Shown: positions 1 through 10,990 of the stretch, piece after piece
Layout of the letters: the number at the start of each line of letters is the position of its first letter
Position numbering within the stretch: the first letter of the stretch is position 1
Assembly: GCA_905160935.1 (NCBI GenBank)
Contig: CAJHZI010000696.1
Coordinates: forward strand, 452,501 to 516,500
Reading direction: 5' to 3'
DNA: 64,000 bases
Source: Enchytraeus crypticus
Lineage: Eukaryota > Annelida > Clitellata > Enchytraeida > Enchytraeidae
Notes under the pieces: model-generated
What the model was told of the DNA's origin: nothing
Databases searched by the model: none
The model's input: the letters and a program-made list of their open reading frames with translations, nothing else
Program-made: the position numbers and the translations under genes

Positions 1-138
1 ATCACCGAACTAGGTTCTTTAATTAGCTTGATTATTGACCTCTACAAAGGTACAGTTGCAGTTCTATAGCTCCAGCATGTCCAGAGAAAATTTACATTTA
101 ATGACACAACCCAAGCTGATCCACTTTGCCCCAACGCC

Positions 139-1075
139 GGGGCAAAGTGGATCAACCCTATGGGGCAAAGTGGATCAGTTTCGTTCCGGAGGTTTTTATT
201 CCTGTCTCGTCTTCATTGTAATTGCCATTGGATGTCAGACCGTGGGATTGATATATTTCACCGCACAGAGCAAGGAATCTCTCAACCTGTGGTCTGTTTA
301 GAGCTCGATCAAGACTTGTCAGTTCTGGCGAGCGAAATGAAATTTTAGGATGGCGCTTTAGGAATCCTTTAGACCTTAACTCATCATTATTTCAGGTGTC
401 ATAGAAAGTTCCAAATGGAATCAAGTATTTCTCACAAGCATCCCTTAAAGAAGCACCATTGAACTTGACCTGCTTAATATCTTCCTTTAAATCAGCCTCA
501 GACCACGAACCTTGCGTAGTGTTACGCTTGTAATTCCTTACCATCTACGAAGAGCAGTGAAACTGTTACTTAAGTACATTTTAATGGACTCGTGATTATT
601 TATGTAGGCTTATACATAAAATTTATTCAAACAAATGTTTTTCTTTGACGTAGAAAAACAATAAACTTTAGTATATCTGAACTGAAGAGTATAGTTGCTC
701 ATACTGAGCCACTTTGCCCCATTATACCATACCCTAAAAAACTTGTCGCATAACTTAAAACTATAGAATTTATCAAAAAGTTACTCCACTCCTCGAATAT
801 AGCTCATATGTAGTTGTCAATTGAATATAAGCACAATATATAGTAGATACAAGTGCATCTGCTAGCACAATGTGACTGATTCATAAAATATTTAAGCAAT
901 TAACATAAAAATACATTTTTAAGAATAATCAATTTGCAGACATTTTTAGTTGAATTGTTTACACAAACATGTAACCGGAATCAGTTGATATCATGATGCT
1001 CAAATACGAGCCACAGCATTAACAACTTGCATAAAAATTGACTTGATCCGCTTTGCCCCGCGATCCGCTTTGCCC
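139..1075. mobile_element. Decayed pogo/Tigger-like DNA transposon
   Basis: Both ends carry paired copies of a GGGGCAAAGTGGATC-like motif in opposite orientation: 139-153 and about 162-176 on the left, and GATCCGCTTTGCCC at about 1045-1075 on the right. A further inverted copy lies near 118-132 and an internal copy near 705-721. The interior, on the minus strand, has a Psq-type helix-turn-helix of the kind found at the N-terminus of pogo/Tigger/Jerky transposases. The DDE catalytic part is absent, so this is an internally deleted relic. I could not define a clean TA target duplication, so the outer limits are approximate. Confidence 0.6.
392..544 (-). pseudogene. Psq/CENP-B-type HTH of a pogo-like transposase, truncated
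   Basis: Read on the minus strand from an ATG at 544, this encodes about 50 residues beginning MVRNYKRNTT and continuing through GSWSEADLKEDI and SLRDACEKY to FGTFYD. That matches the usual spacing of the Psq helix-turn-helix that binds transposon ends in pogo-family transposases. A stop (392-394) ends it. Just beyond, around 330-385, a few residues (FLKRHP, then SFRSP) look like the continuation of the same domain. No DDE domain follows, so the gene is dead. Confidence 0.6.
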
Positions 1076-1344
1076 GCCTTTCCCTAATTATTATGAATTA
1101 GAGGTGTCATGTCATTGCGATAAGTACAAGCAGTATTACGTTTAGAAAAGGTAGCTATCTGATTGTTTTATATAAGTAACTTGATCAACTTAATCTAGTA
1201 AGGTAATTGGAATAATTAAAGTCGAATATTTTTACTAAAACTTTAGATGATCAGGTTCTCTGTTATCGACATCAGTTTGGCTGAACAATGTTTTTGTGGA
1301 GCAAACGAATAGTTAAAGTATTGTATAAACATGAAGGTGCTTAA

Positions 1345-1470
1345 TGTCAGTAAAATGTCACAAAAGGCTTTCGACACTGTCCCTCATAAAATGTTGTTAA
1401 AATGTAATTCTATGGAAAATGTGATGAAGTATGTACATTTAAATGGATATTGGCATCGTGTCTAGAGCAT
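1345..1470 (+). pseudogene. LINE reverse-transcriptase fragment (AFDTVPH motif)
   Basis: One frame encodes QKAFDTVPHKMLLK, which matches RT motif A of non-LTR retrotransposons (typically KAFDTVPH-LLL). Only about 30-40 residues are recognisable before the frame decays. It is an isolated fossil with no neighbouring RT motifs. Confidence 0.55.
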
Positions 1471-1733
1471 TGGTATAGGGTTTCTTTGAGAGAATACAGA
1501 CCTGATTGAATAGATAGTCGAAGATAGATAGACAGAGGAGCACACATATATAAAATATATAAAAGAGATTATACGAGAGATGTACAAAAAAGCTGAAGGA
1601 TTAACGGATTGATTGAATGATTGAGAGTGATACTTGACCGAGCGAGTTAGTGATCGGTTGATTTATTCATTTAGTGAGTGTTTTATTGATTAATTAATTG
1701 AATGATGGATTGATTGATTGGCTTATTCAACAG

Positions 1734-1877
1734 ACGGTAATATATCTGATATCAGTGATAGTGCTCGCTGTGTTGACACTGATTGGTGCGATTGTACATG
1801 CAAGCGATTGGAACCCAGAGCAAGAGAGAGCCCATGACACTAACTCCGCTGAGTGCAGGGATGGTGACTGTACTGCG
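1734..1877 (+). pseudogene. Putative exon A of a duplicated transmembrane-protein gene, copy 1
   Basis: An acceptor-like CAACAG precedes the segment and a strong donor (GCG|GTAAGT) follows it. The 48 open codons have phase 0 at both ends. They encode a hydrophobic helix (VIYLISVIVLAVLTLIGAIV) and then an acidic/polar tail with two cysteines (ECRDGDC). The paralogous segment at 25499-25621 keeps the acceptor, the helix and the GDC-donor end but has an in-frame stop. I do not recognise the family. It could be an internal exon of a small membrane protein or a decayed copy; no upstream start exon is visible. Confidence 0.35.
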
Positions 1878-3160
1878 GTAAGTTGCGTTAAAGTAATCAG
1901 TAGGCCTAATCATCATTTTCCCTTAAATCACACTTAACTAGGGTCGGGGTTAAAATTTTCATTCCTTTTAGAAAATTATGTAGCAATTTCTAGAGCCTAG
2001 GTTTTCACCAATCGAATGCCCTTCCTTGCCTTGGTTTGAATTTGAGTGCTTTGTCACCTTTTACGACACGTGCAGTCCACGGTTGGTCTATTCTTACGCA
2101 ACTCGGACATAACACGGGTACTGTATAATAATAAGTTATAATCCTAAATATTAAAGGTATAACGTCGAATTTCTCATCAACGAATAAGGTCAATAAAGTT
2201 AAAATTCGGGTTTTGACATGATAGGCTCTAATTCGCAAAATAGCTTATTGCTACAGGCTTTAGATAAAAAAGAAAACACCATTTTGCTTTCACTTTGTTT
2301 TATACAACACTGATTCGTCGTTGATAGATTTGGTAAAAAGCTACCTTAGATGTCTTAACAAAATTTGCGAGGGGAGTTCAAAAAGTTTTGCAAATGATAT
2401 ATGCATTGAATGAATGAATCACGCATAGACATGTATATAATTTGCTTGATGATATTGCTACAACTGCTAAACTGCTACAACATATATTGCTTCAGTAGTA
2501 CAGCTCATCATTCAAGTGTTCAATATTGTTTCTCAACAAACTTATAGCTGGCTTATGTCGATTGATTCCAAATCCAATAATTTTGTAAAAATATTAATAT
2601 GCACTCTTAGCATAATTTAGATCAACGATGAAGAGATTTCTGGGACGACTCCAGTAAAATTAAGTAGTAAAATGTAGGCATACCTAGCCATCAGAATTAA
2701 TTTTTAGATTTTGATCTACTAGGGCCGTCTCCGTTGTATTCCGTATCATACCCAACCGGTTATTCTATGTAAATATTTCCTTTCAATTCACAGTAAATTC
2801 TCGCTTATTTTTTAACTCCAAATTGTCGCCCGAACTTGAGTAAATATCGTCACACTGGAGAAACAATTCTTACAAGCAATGTTGACTAATACATTGATAC
2901 TGTTGTAGATTTAAACCTCTTTTAAAAACGAGTTCTAAGAATCTCCAATGACAGGTAAATCAATCAAAGCAATTGACCCAAAACGTTTCGTATCAGCATC
3001 GCATTCGAGTTACGACCAGTGAAGTAGTCATCATCACAATTAGAGCTGAGCAAATATTACTTCGAGACCAATGTGAAAGCTTATGCTGATATTACTTAAT
3101 GGCTACTGAACTAAGTACTTAAATAATTGTATTCGCCACTGTAAAGAGTAGATATATAGA
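1878..3160. other. Putative intron or spacer of duplicated module copy 1; no gene recognised
   Basis: The sequence is AT-rich with no convincing coding frame. Two stretches (about 2290-2410 and 2940-3150) are similar to 26970-27110 and 27800-28050 in copy 2, which shows that introns as well as exons were duplicated. Confidence 0.5.
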
Positions 3161-3163
3161 GTA

Positions 3164-3165
3164 TA

Positions 3166-3241
<76 letters not shown>

Positions 3242-3259
3242 TGTACTTATATATATATA

Positions 3260-3305
<46 letters not shown>

Positions 3306-3345
3306 TGTACTTATATATATACCATATATATATATATATATATAC

Positions 3346-3405
<60 letters not shown>
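3164..3405. repeat. Compound (CT)n-(TA)n microsatellite
   Basis: About 45 bases of CT repeat run directly into about 190 bases of TA repeat. Two short interruptions (CTGTACTTATATATATACCA-like) are themselves repeated. It abuts a tRNA-like SINE fragment at 3406. Confidence 0.95.
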
Positions 3406-3412
<7 letters not shown>

Positions 3413-3490
3413 GCGGGGTTCAATCCTAGGCTCGCCCGTCACTAACCTCGCATTCGTGTGAGGAAACTGACGTTAACCTGAGGTTTGCTT
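3406..3490 (+). mobile_element. SINE-A fragment (tRNA-like head and conserved centre)
   Basis: The fragment contains a box-B-like GGTTCAATCC, then CTCGCCCGTCACT, a TTCG-GTGAGGAAACTGACG core and GTTAACCT. This order recurs in more than ten places in the window and defines a tRNA-derived SINE family (called SINE-A here). The 5' A-box part is missing. Confidence 0.7.
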
Positions 3491-3517
3491 GTTATATTAT
3501 TTAGTTTTACTTTATAG

Positions 3518-3568
3518 GTGTCCATGAAGGCGCCACTTGAAATTATCAAGGATACTGCTGGATCCTAA
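3518..3568 (+). pseudogene. Putative terminal exon B of the duplicated gene, copy 1
   Basis: Following an acceptor (TTTACTTTATAG), the phase-0 frame reads VSMKAPLEIIKDTAGS and then a stop. The paralogue at 28079 reads VPMKATFEIIKDSVESS and on to a stop, also after a conserved acceptor. Joined in phase to exon A this would be a short cytoplasmic tail. Conservation of acceptor, frame and residues between two diverged copies supports a real former exon. The function is unknown. Confidence 0.35.
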
Positions 3569-3680
3569 ATTGTGTAGCAGTTGTAGGAAAATAGCGGCTG
3601 ATTGACTTAATTATTTAATTAATTGCTGAGTGATTGAGTGATTGATTGATATAGTAATTTATATTAATTGATGCATTCAG

Positions 3681-3791
3681 TTTGTAGTCATATTTATACT
3701 GTCGATCGTTCTCGTGGTTGTCATCCTTCTTGGCTCTTTCATCCTGGCGGTATGGGGGATTGTACTTGCAGCCAATGGACTGAAAAGCTAG
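3681..3791 (+). pseudogene. Putative exon C: single transmembrane helix, copy 1
   Basis: After an acceptor-like TGCATTCAG the open frame encodes 36 residues, almost all hydrophobic (FVVIFILSIVLVVVILLGSF and so on to AVWGIV), then AANGLKS and a stop. The paralogue at 28236-28358 shares GSFI-AVWGIV almost base for base. Layout and composition resemble exon A, so C may be exon A of a further tandem copy. No known family is recognised. Confidence 0.35.
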
Positions 3792-3861
3792 CCTGTTAAA
3801 GAAGTGGCGGCTTGAATGGGTTAGCAAACAGTTACATATTGACTTTGTACACGTATTTCTT

Positions 3862-3940
3862 ATAATCAAATCCTGGGCTCGCCCGTCACCGACATCGTTT
3901 TCGAGTGAGGAAAAACTGACGTTAACCTAAGCTTTAGCTT
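3862..3940 (+). mobile_element. SINE-A fragment
   Basis: Contains AATCCTGGGCTCGCCCGTCA, then a TCGAGTGAGGAAAAACTGACG core and GTTAACCTAAGCTTTAGCTTT. It is the 3' two-thirds of the same SINE as at 3406. Confidence 0.7.
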
Positions 3941-4930
3941 TCTAATTCGAATAAATCGAATGCAATTAGGCCTAATAAGTAAAACAAATAATGATAATTT
4001 TGTATATAAATTGCAAAATTAATAACTAATATTAATTATATTATTAAACTACATCGTAAAAATTATAATACACTAAGATAATAATTAAAATATTTTCAGT
4101 ATAAAAATTATTCATAATATTGGAATTTTAAAAAAATATTTTATAATAGAATAAATCTAAGTGATAATTGGTTAAATAATATGATTCCTTTGAATTAAGC
4201 CGCATCAGCTTTTGCATCGATTTTCATTTTTAGAGTCGGCAAAGTTAATTAGGACATTAAGCAATATACACAAGTAATAATGTAGTAGATTAAAAGTAAG
4301 GTATACAAAAATACAACTAATTAAAACTGGAACCATTGAAACATAAAATAATGTAGTAAGCCTTAGCTACACTGTAACTGAAATATTACATTACATGTAG
4401 ATAATAATCAGTGACAGACAATCCAACGAAAATATGAATTGGTTACAATTTTTGAAAGGTTTACAGGTTCCTTTAGGCTAGTACTTTTAGTTAAAAAATG
4501 AAATCAGCAAGCAAGCTTTGTTTGCTGGCGTCCTATTTTGGGACCCTGGTATGAACCTTGGATTAGCTAGGACTGTAGGACTCTTTCAAGACTCAAACTA
4601 TCCGTTATCCGGTTCGCACATTGTGGCGATATATTTAAGGTTCTCATATATCTCTCTTTGTATGGGTCATATACTTAAACATCTCTCCATCTTATTTAAC
4701 AGAATGACGGACAGAATATGAGGAGGGTTTGTACGATTATGCTAAAATATAAAAAGCTGAAAATCTAAAATTTTCAGAAGAATTAGTGATAGAAGACGAC
4801 AGAAAGGGCCTGGTACATTGAAAGAATATATTTATAATATAAAGCTATTAAAGAAACAAAGAGGAGCTTATCGGTTATAACCATAGCCAACCTGTTTCTG
4901 ACGGTACCTACAGTGATACTGAAATAGACT
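3941..4930. other. AT-rich spacer; no gene recognised
   Basis: Very AT-rich with only short open frames. I see no domain, splice pattern or repeat that I can name. Confidence 0.5.
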
Positions 4931-5084
4931 TTTTACTTATCTTTGTAGTTTCATTAGTATATTAGCGATCAGCCTGCCTTCATCAAAATAAAATGCATTG
5001 TTTATTATGTGCTTATTAGATTCGATCGATTTGAAGGCGAGAAAAGAAGCTAAGGAATTGAAATACATCAGTAGGCTGAAATAC

Positions 5085-5290
5085 TTCTGTGAGCTGCAAT
5101 TCATCTGTAGGCTGAAATACTTCTGTGAGCTGCAATACATCTGTAGACTGAAATACTTCTGCGAGCTGCAATAAATTTGTAGGCTGAAATACTTCTGTGA
5201 ACTGCAATACATCTGTATGCTGCTATACTTCTGTGAGCCGCAATACTTCTGTCAGCTGCAATACATCTGTAGCCTGCAATATATGCAAAA
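5085..5290. repeat. 36-bp minisatellite (TAGGCTGAAATACTTCTG / CTGCAATACATCTG)
   Basis: About five to six diverged units of about 36 bp alternate a GGCTGAAATACTTCTGTGAG half with a CTGCAATACATCTGTA half. Because 36 is a multiple of three, a spurious open frame of 12-residue repeats runs through it on the minus strand. A related, shorter array lies at about 29800-29900 in the second copy of the duplicated block. Confidence 0.8.
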
Positions 5291-6180
5291 GCTTAAATAT
5301 TTGCACAATTGTTTTAACGATTTTAGATATAAATATATGTATATCCACAGGGGGTGCAATACCTCAATATACAGTAATACATGAGAATGAGAAAATGCAG
5401 TACATAATCATGTAGATTCTATAATATATCTATAACATGCAAATCTGCAATATATCTATAGTCTATAATGCAGCTATAAACTGCATTACGTCTACATGTA
5501 TAGGTAGTTATATGTCTATAAACTTGCAATATATCAATAGGCTAAAATACATGTGGGCCGCGTTACATACAAAATGCATAGGTAGAACCAAATACCAAGC
5601 CATTAAAATAAAAAACTTAAAGTCCGACTCATCTCCCGAAGGAAATGTCATAGATTTAATAGAATTCTGTTGCTCCATTGTGTAAATTTCCACAAAAAGT
5701 TAATTGCGTCCATATTCCGCATAGGCTGAAGGTCTGCAGAGACTTTTTAAATGCATGTACATTTAGTATAGAATATTTCCAATAATCTGACTTCATATAC
5801 TTTCATGTCGCAGTCAGTAGTTACCTATTGAGATGCTGCATAATTAACAAATAGGTTATATTGGCATAATTATATGAAGTATTGTTTTGCATTGCATTTC
5901 CCGTCAGCACTGTTGAAATTTGCTGAAGAAAATCATATAAACTTACTTTGTAAGAGTAATTACATAAACAATCAATTGATCAAGTTTTACTCAACCACAG
6001 ACCTCTACGCCTAATGGTGGAAAAGTTATACAGTATGTTTTTTTGTATGGTCATATTTGTTTTGTTTTTCATTTGATCCCTTACACTTTCAATGAAATCG
6101 TAGAAGTTTAAATGTTCTCTTTAATAAAAAGAAAGGTTACTTTTCAAGATTTGTAATTGTTTGTAATTTTTTATTGTCAG
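5291..6180. other. Distal part of duplicated block copy 1; no gene recognised
   Basis: TGCAATATATC-like degenerate repeats continue to about 5540, followed by unremarkable AT-rich sequence. Stretches near 5700 and 5890-6030 have counterparts at 31140 and 31285-31420. Confidence 0.5.
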
Positions 6181-6214
6181 ATCTCTATTTTCTATTTTGC
6201 TTGTATTTTCCTTC

Positions 6215-6380
6215 ATATATATATATATATATATATATGATATATATATATATATATGTATGTATGGCTTCTTGAAGCCACATTCTAAATTACAGTATTA
6301 AATTAAAATTTTAAATTGTTGTATTTAACGAGTAAGCAGTATGTATAAATCATAAGTCACTCTCTCAATTTCTCTCTCAA

Positions 6381-6412
<32 letters not shown>
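6215..6412. repeat. (TA)n and (CT)n microsatellites
   Basis: TA repeat at about 6215-6257 and CT repeat at about 6360-6412, separated by about 100 bases of unique sequence. Confidence 0.9.
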
Positions 6413-6413
<1 letters not shown>

Positions 6414-6968
6414 TTTTCTAGTGCTAGTTGCCTGTTCGCATAAAGAAGACCAACTTCTTACGACAGTTTACAGATTTGCTCTCTAAAGAGCTCACGATTA
6501 TGAACTGATTAAGATAATCCACCCAACAAACGCCTAGTCTTTATCATAAATGTTATGCCCTCTGCTATCATTTTAAATTCTTCTGTGGAAATTTTCCTTT
6601 CCTTCTTCTACATTTGTACTCGTCTCTTACGATCATGAGCATTTTAGTTGTGTTGTTTTTTCAGTCACACCAAACCAACTTTACTTAAACTTCTAAACGT
6701 GCATCATGATGAACAGCTTTTCTCAACGTAGCCTACATGTGAAGAACACGATTTGAGATTGCATTTGCGCGTGGGGAACCTATCCAATTCTTTTTGTCTG
6801 AGATTTGACGAGAGGCAGCCCAATTATGAGGAAACCCTTTGAGCTGAGTATCTCACCTTTCAGGATCCATCTCATTTCGTCGGCTCATTCAGCTACTTCA
6901 CCAAACACATGATCATCTAGAATGATCATCATTTAATTTTGACGCCTAGGGGTAACTGTGATAGGACG

Positions 6969-7478
6969 TTGACATTCTTGCCTTTTAAATGCGTTGTTTC
7001 GTTTGACTCCTCTAGGACTTACGCCTCGGTGATTGGCCCACCATCTCCATCAGCCCAATCCTGGGCTGACTCCGCTCAGTCTACCCAGCTCATCGCCACC
7101 TCAATAAACCCTGCTGTTAAAACTAACCAGTATTCAGCAATATCAAATTAAAAGGTCAGGCGAGTCATTTCAGGTAAAAAATCGTCGATCTCAACTCTTA
7201 AAGTGGTGCCAAAAAAATCAACCATTTTCGTTGGTTGCTTAGCCAAGGAAACTACTGTAGAAGTGGTCACGGAATATGTCACTGCGGCAGGGGCTTTTGT
7301 AAACTCCTGTAAAAAATTATCTGGTGTTACCAAAAATGGTCGGGAGTTTAACTCCGCTGCTTTTATGATTACTTGTGACGCATGTTATGAAAACATCCTT
7401 TTCGATGCCGACACATGGCCCATCGACTGCATTATTCGTGAGTGGGTGTTTACTACGCCATCTTCTAAGTCATCATGA
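6969..7478 (+). pseudogene. LINE ORF1-like protein, interrupted
   Basis: The first part has a Ser/Pro-rich segment (SRTYASVIGPPSPSAQSW). After a stop near 7150, the same general frame continues with KKSTIFVGCLAKETTVEVV and then FMITCDACYENILFDADTWP and IREWVF. This resembles the C-terminal RNA-binding part of ORF1 proteins of jockey/CR1-type LINEs, where an (I/V)FVGRL-like strand starts the fold and a DxxxWP motif lies near the end. Its place directly before the endonuclease supports this. Homology is by pattern only. Confidence 0.5.
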
Positions 7479-7576
7479 GTAATCATATAACTTTGGACGG
7501 TATAATTGACAATGATCTCGTTACAAACTCTTGTATTGGATTATACACTCCGGATTCATCCAATTCTGTATAAAAA

Positions 7577-8340
7577 AATTTCATTCTCAATGTAATTTAT
7601 CTATTGTTCACGTTAACATCAGAAGCATTAATGCAAACTATTTAAAATTTTTAAATTTTTAAAGTTTATACGATCATAACTTTGATATCATTTTATTGTC
7701 TGAAATCTGATCTACTAATCTAAATTATTTCGATAATGTCTTTCCTGATTATAAATTTATCTCCTGCCCTCCTGCTTCTCAAAGGGCAGGTGGTGTCGGT
7801 CTACTTATTCATAACTCTACAGCCTTCAAACTTATTGCCACTTCTACAGATGTCAATTTCTTCAATGATGCAGCTGAATTTATTGTAATTGACTTTATTA
7901 ATTATAACATTAAACTTCCAATTTATCTGTTTTACAGACATCCAAGTAAACCAATTTATGAATTTATTGATGCATTCTCAAATTTACTTAGTAGGTATAA
8001 GCCCACTAAGCGCATTGCTATATGTGGTGATATGAACATCGATCTGCTTAAATTTAACTCAAATAGTTCTATTGAAAAATATGTAAATGAATTATGTAAC
8101 TTGAACTTTACTCCTTTCTCTATCATACCTACGCATTATGCTAATAACTCTTGTAGTATTATTGACCTAATTTTCTGAAACTTTGGATCTGAATGTTCTA
8201 ATATTAATGTGCATAGCGTGAAGTCATTAACCGTTTCTTGTGATATAAGTGATCATTTTGCTAATATAGTCCTGACAGTTTCTAATAAAAAAGAGTTATA
8301 TATATTCCGATCGACCGAAGGTGCGCATATTCTCTAATAA
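7577..8340 (+). pseudogene. LINE ORF2, apurinic-like endonuclease domain
   Basis: Endonuclease motifs occur in order in one main frame: HVNIRSIN near 7600, ILLSE near 7695, QRAGGVGLLIHNS near 7780-7815, YRHPSK near 7935, GDMNIDLLKF near 8030, NSCSIIDLIF near 8145-8178 and SDHFA near 8250. These correspond to the exonuclease/endonuclease/phosphatase fold used for target nicking. A TGA replaces the tryptophan expected after LLSE and another stop follows LIF, so this copy is inactive. Confidence 0.75.
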
Positions 8341-8944
8341 AAATGTTGCCAATTTTAATTCTCGGCTCTCGCTCATAGACTGGGCCTATATTAACAGTTC
8401 TCTTAATATCGATGACTCAATTGCTTTTGTGACTGAAAAAATAGTCAGTGCAGCTGAACAAGCCTTGCCACTATTTCAATGTTCGCGAAAGAGCTTTAAA
8501 GATAAACCATGGTTAACTAGTGAAATTAAAAAACAAATTAAAATAAAAAATAAATTATAATTTAACTTTATTGTAACTAAAAGCAAAGATATTGAATTAA
8601 AATATAAAGCATATCGCAAACTGTTGGAAAAAGAAATTGAGAAATATCGGAAAATTTATTTCAAAAATAAACTGAACAAAAATATTAATTCGATTAGAAA
8701 TATTTGGAAATCATTAAATAATATTACTAACCATAATAATAAAACAAAAAGTTCCATTGTAGAGCGCATTCACATAAATAATCGTACTATTACTAACAAG
8801 CATGAAATCGCAAATGAGTTTAATAGCTACTTTGTCAATATTGGTAATAATTTAGCCTCTGCAATTCCTAAAAGCGATACTGACTTTAAAATATTTTTCC
8901 GTGAAAATATCCCCCATTCTATTTCCTTGCCCTACCTCAGCTAA
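8321..8944 (+). pseudogene. LINE ORF2, region between endonuclease and RT
   Basis: Two open stretches (8321-8560, 8624-8944) are separated by a stop. They carry features typical of this ORF2 linker: FKDKPWLTSEIKKQIK, then a Lys/Asn-rich helix with YRKIYFKNKL, NIWKSLNNI, and IANEFNSYFVNIGNNLA. The final phrase is a hallmark of the region just before the RT in CR1/jockey-like elements. Confidence 0.7.
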
Positions 8945-8959
8945 TGAAATCTTCAGTGT

Positions 8960-10028
8960 GATTCTATAAACTAAATAACTGCAGAATTAGAGGTAGAGCA
9001 TATGACCTATTTAAATCATATCTATCAGATAGACATCAATACACTCTTATTGGCGATACTACCTCTAGTATTAAACATATCTCAATTGGCGTACCTCAAG
9101 GCTCAATTTTAGGTCCTCTTTTATTTCTAATTTATGTAAATGATATTCAATATGCTTGTTCTAATGCGTCTTTTGCCTTGTTTGTTGATGATTCCAATTT
9201 ATTTGTATCTGGTAAAAATCTAACGGATCTGTTTCAATCTGCCAATCTGGCCTGCTCCAAATAAGCCTTTGGTTCAAGTGCAATCGCCTAACGGTAAATT
9301 GTTCTAAATCGGCATTTATGTTATTTATTCCTAAGAAAGACGATGATGATATTATTACATCTAATGATCTTTACATTAAACTAGATATGTGCTTAATTAA
9401 CAGGATTCATGTCGTCAAATTTCTTGGCATTCTACTTGACGACACTCTTTCGTTTAGAGAGCACATCAATTTCTTAGTCTCAAAATTTAATAGTCTCAAT
9501 GGCATGCTTTTCAGACGAAGAGACTATATCCCTGATATCTGTCGCAGAGATCTCTATTTTGCCCTTATTCATTCAAGAATTCAGTATGGTATTGAAATTT
9601 ATGGCAAATCATCTCTTAGGCTCCTACGTCCACTTCATATCTCTTGCAATTGAGTTTTAAGAACATTGCAAGGTCGAAATAAATATTACCATGTGAATAA
9701 ACTATATTTAAAGTATAAAACTTTACCAAATCAACTACTCTATAAACTATCTATTTGTAAACTAGTTTATAAGTGTCTAAATTATGATGGTTTAATGTCA
9801 ATGGTTGTCAGAGATATATTCAATACTCTACAGTTATCTCACCCCTATAATACCTGGCTGTCAAATACAAACTATAGATATTCTAATGCCAACTCTGCTT
9901 ATTTTAAATCTTATATTTGTGACTGTGTCTTCGAATGGAACAAAATTCCTATTGATATTCTTAACTCTCGCTCACTAAAATTGTTTATAACTAACTTCAA
10001 AAAATATCTTAGTTTATTGCTTGAGTAG
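8960..10028 (+). pseudogene. LINE ORF2, reverse transcriptase (partial) and C-terminal domain
   Basis: The RT begins mid-domain with YDLFKSYLSDRHQY, then GVPQGSILGPLLFLIYVNDI (about 9085-9145), the catalytic FVDD box near 9182, and KFLGILLDDTLSFREHI near 9415-9470. The C-terminal region has FALIHSRIQYGIEIYG and, after a stop at about 9653, a Lys/Tyr-rich tail that ends at 10028. The fingers segment with AFD is missing and several frame breaks are present. Confidence 0.75.
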
Positions 10029-10409
10029 TGTTTGTTAGAGGTAATTTTGTTTTTTCCATATCTTTGTTGGTATGTCTTATAATTTCATGCCTAAACGTTT
10101 AACTTTTGAGTATACGAAAATTTCTACTTAGTACTAGGTGCATATGAGATTATTTGAATATGTATTTCTGTTTATGTTTATGTACATATGTTTATTTGCA
10201 TGTATGTGCATTTTTATGCATATTTATGTGCACACTGCTTCTATTCTTCGAGTTGATTTGCTTTGTTCTTTTTTAGTTTAATATTCATTTTTGAGTCGAT
10301 TTGCTTTTTCAGTTTTAATTAGCATATTCATGTTTAGTTTGTACTTTTGTGCATGCATGATGGGTGATCAACTAGATAGGTTTTTTAGACCTCTTTGACG
10401 GCCTAATGT

Positions 10410-10790
10410 GTGTGCATATTTGAGTGTATTTTTGAAATAAAACATAGTTCTCTTTCTCTTACTATTAATTATGAACCCTGCCCTGAACTATCCATAATTT
10501 GTGTTGTGTCCCAAGGATCTGTACTTGGACCCTTACGTTTTCCTCTCTATACTACCTCATTGAGTTATGTTTTAGATAACGCTTCAATAAAGTTTAACTA
10601 TGCTGATGACACGCAGCAGTACATCTCATCTTCAAGCTTCGATTCGGATCTGAAAATACGACACCTCTCAAGTGTTCTTGACAAAGTTTATTCGTGGTTC
10701 TGCTTCAATCATCTCTCAGGCAATCCTTCTGAAAACGCCTCTAAGAATATAGATAGTTTTCGTTGGCCATTGAAACCATGGGTACGATGA
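10410..10790 (+). pseudogene. Second LINE RT fragment (different family)
   Basis: The open frame contains QGSVLGPLRF and LYTTSLSYVL, the catalytic NYADDTQQYIS box and SDLKIRHLSSVLDKVYSWF, then NHLSGNPSEN. This is motif B through motif D of a CR1/jockey-type RT. It differs from the element just upstream (YADD here vs FVDD there), so it is a separate insertion and is truncated at both ends. Confidence 0.7.
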
Positions 10791-10799
10791 ATACCGAAG

Positions 10800-10990
10800 G
10801 AGTTGAATTCATTAATGGCTTAGGCAGAGACTTATTGCCGAGCAAACCGGCGATATGCCGATAGATGACCTCGAGTAGCCGGGCGGCGATTCAGCACGTA
10901 TTTCTTTAGTCGTGCTTATCAAACCTCGTGTTCTTTATACAACGGTATAAAACTAATAATACTGCTACTAATAAAAATAACAGCAACAAC
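10800..10990 (+). repeat. Unclassified interspersed repeat E, copy 1
   Basis: The core GCCGATAGATGACCTCGAG, then TAGCC(G/C)GGC-GCGATTCA and CTTATCAAACCTCG, recurs at about 25955-26035. Both copies end in an ATA/AAT-rich stretch, as expected of a retroposed short element. The family is unknown. Confidence 0.5.

Larger units (their letters stand above)
1600..6180 (+). repeat. Segmental duplication, copy 1
   Basis: This block resembles 25310-31560 in the same order: GATT-rich runs, exon A (1734-1877 vs 25499-25621), an intronic stretch (about 2290-2410 vs 26970-27110), another (about 2940-3150 vs 27800-28050), exon B (3518 vs 28079), exon C (3681 vs 28236), a 36-bp minisatellite region (about 4950-5290 vs 29700-29900), and a distal stretch containing CCCGTCAGCACTGTTG (about 5900 vs 31305). 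Different repeats have inserted in each copy. Limits are by eye. Confidence 0.65.
6939..10390 (+). mobile_element. Jockey/CR1-like non-LTR retrotransposon (LINE), degraded
   Basis: In order on the + strand: ORF1-like protein (about 6970-7478), AP endonuclease (about 7577-8340), linker region (8321-8944), reverse transcriptase with an internal deletion (about 8960-9655) and the C-terminal domain (9656-10028), then about 360 bases of 3' untranslated DNA. Stops and frameshifts break ORF2 repeatedly. Part of the RT (fingers and motif A) is missing around 8945. No poly(A) or target duplication is evident. Confidence 0.75.

Noticed and set aside
4937-5212. Frame with 12-residue repeats (YCSSQKYFSLQM)
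   Set aside because: Produced by the 36-bp minisatellite, not a protein repeat gene.
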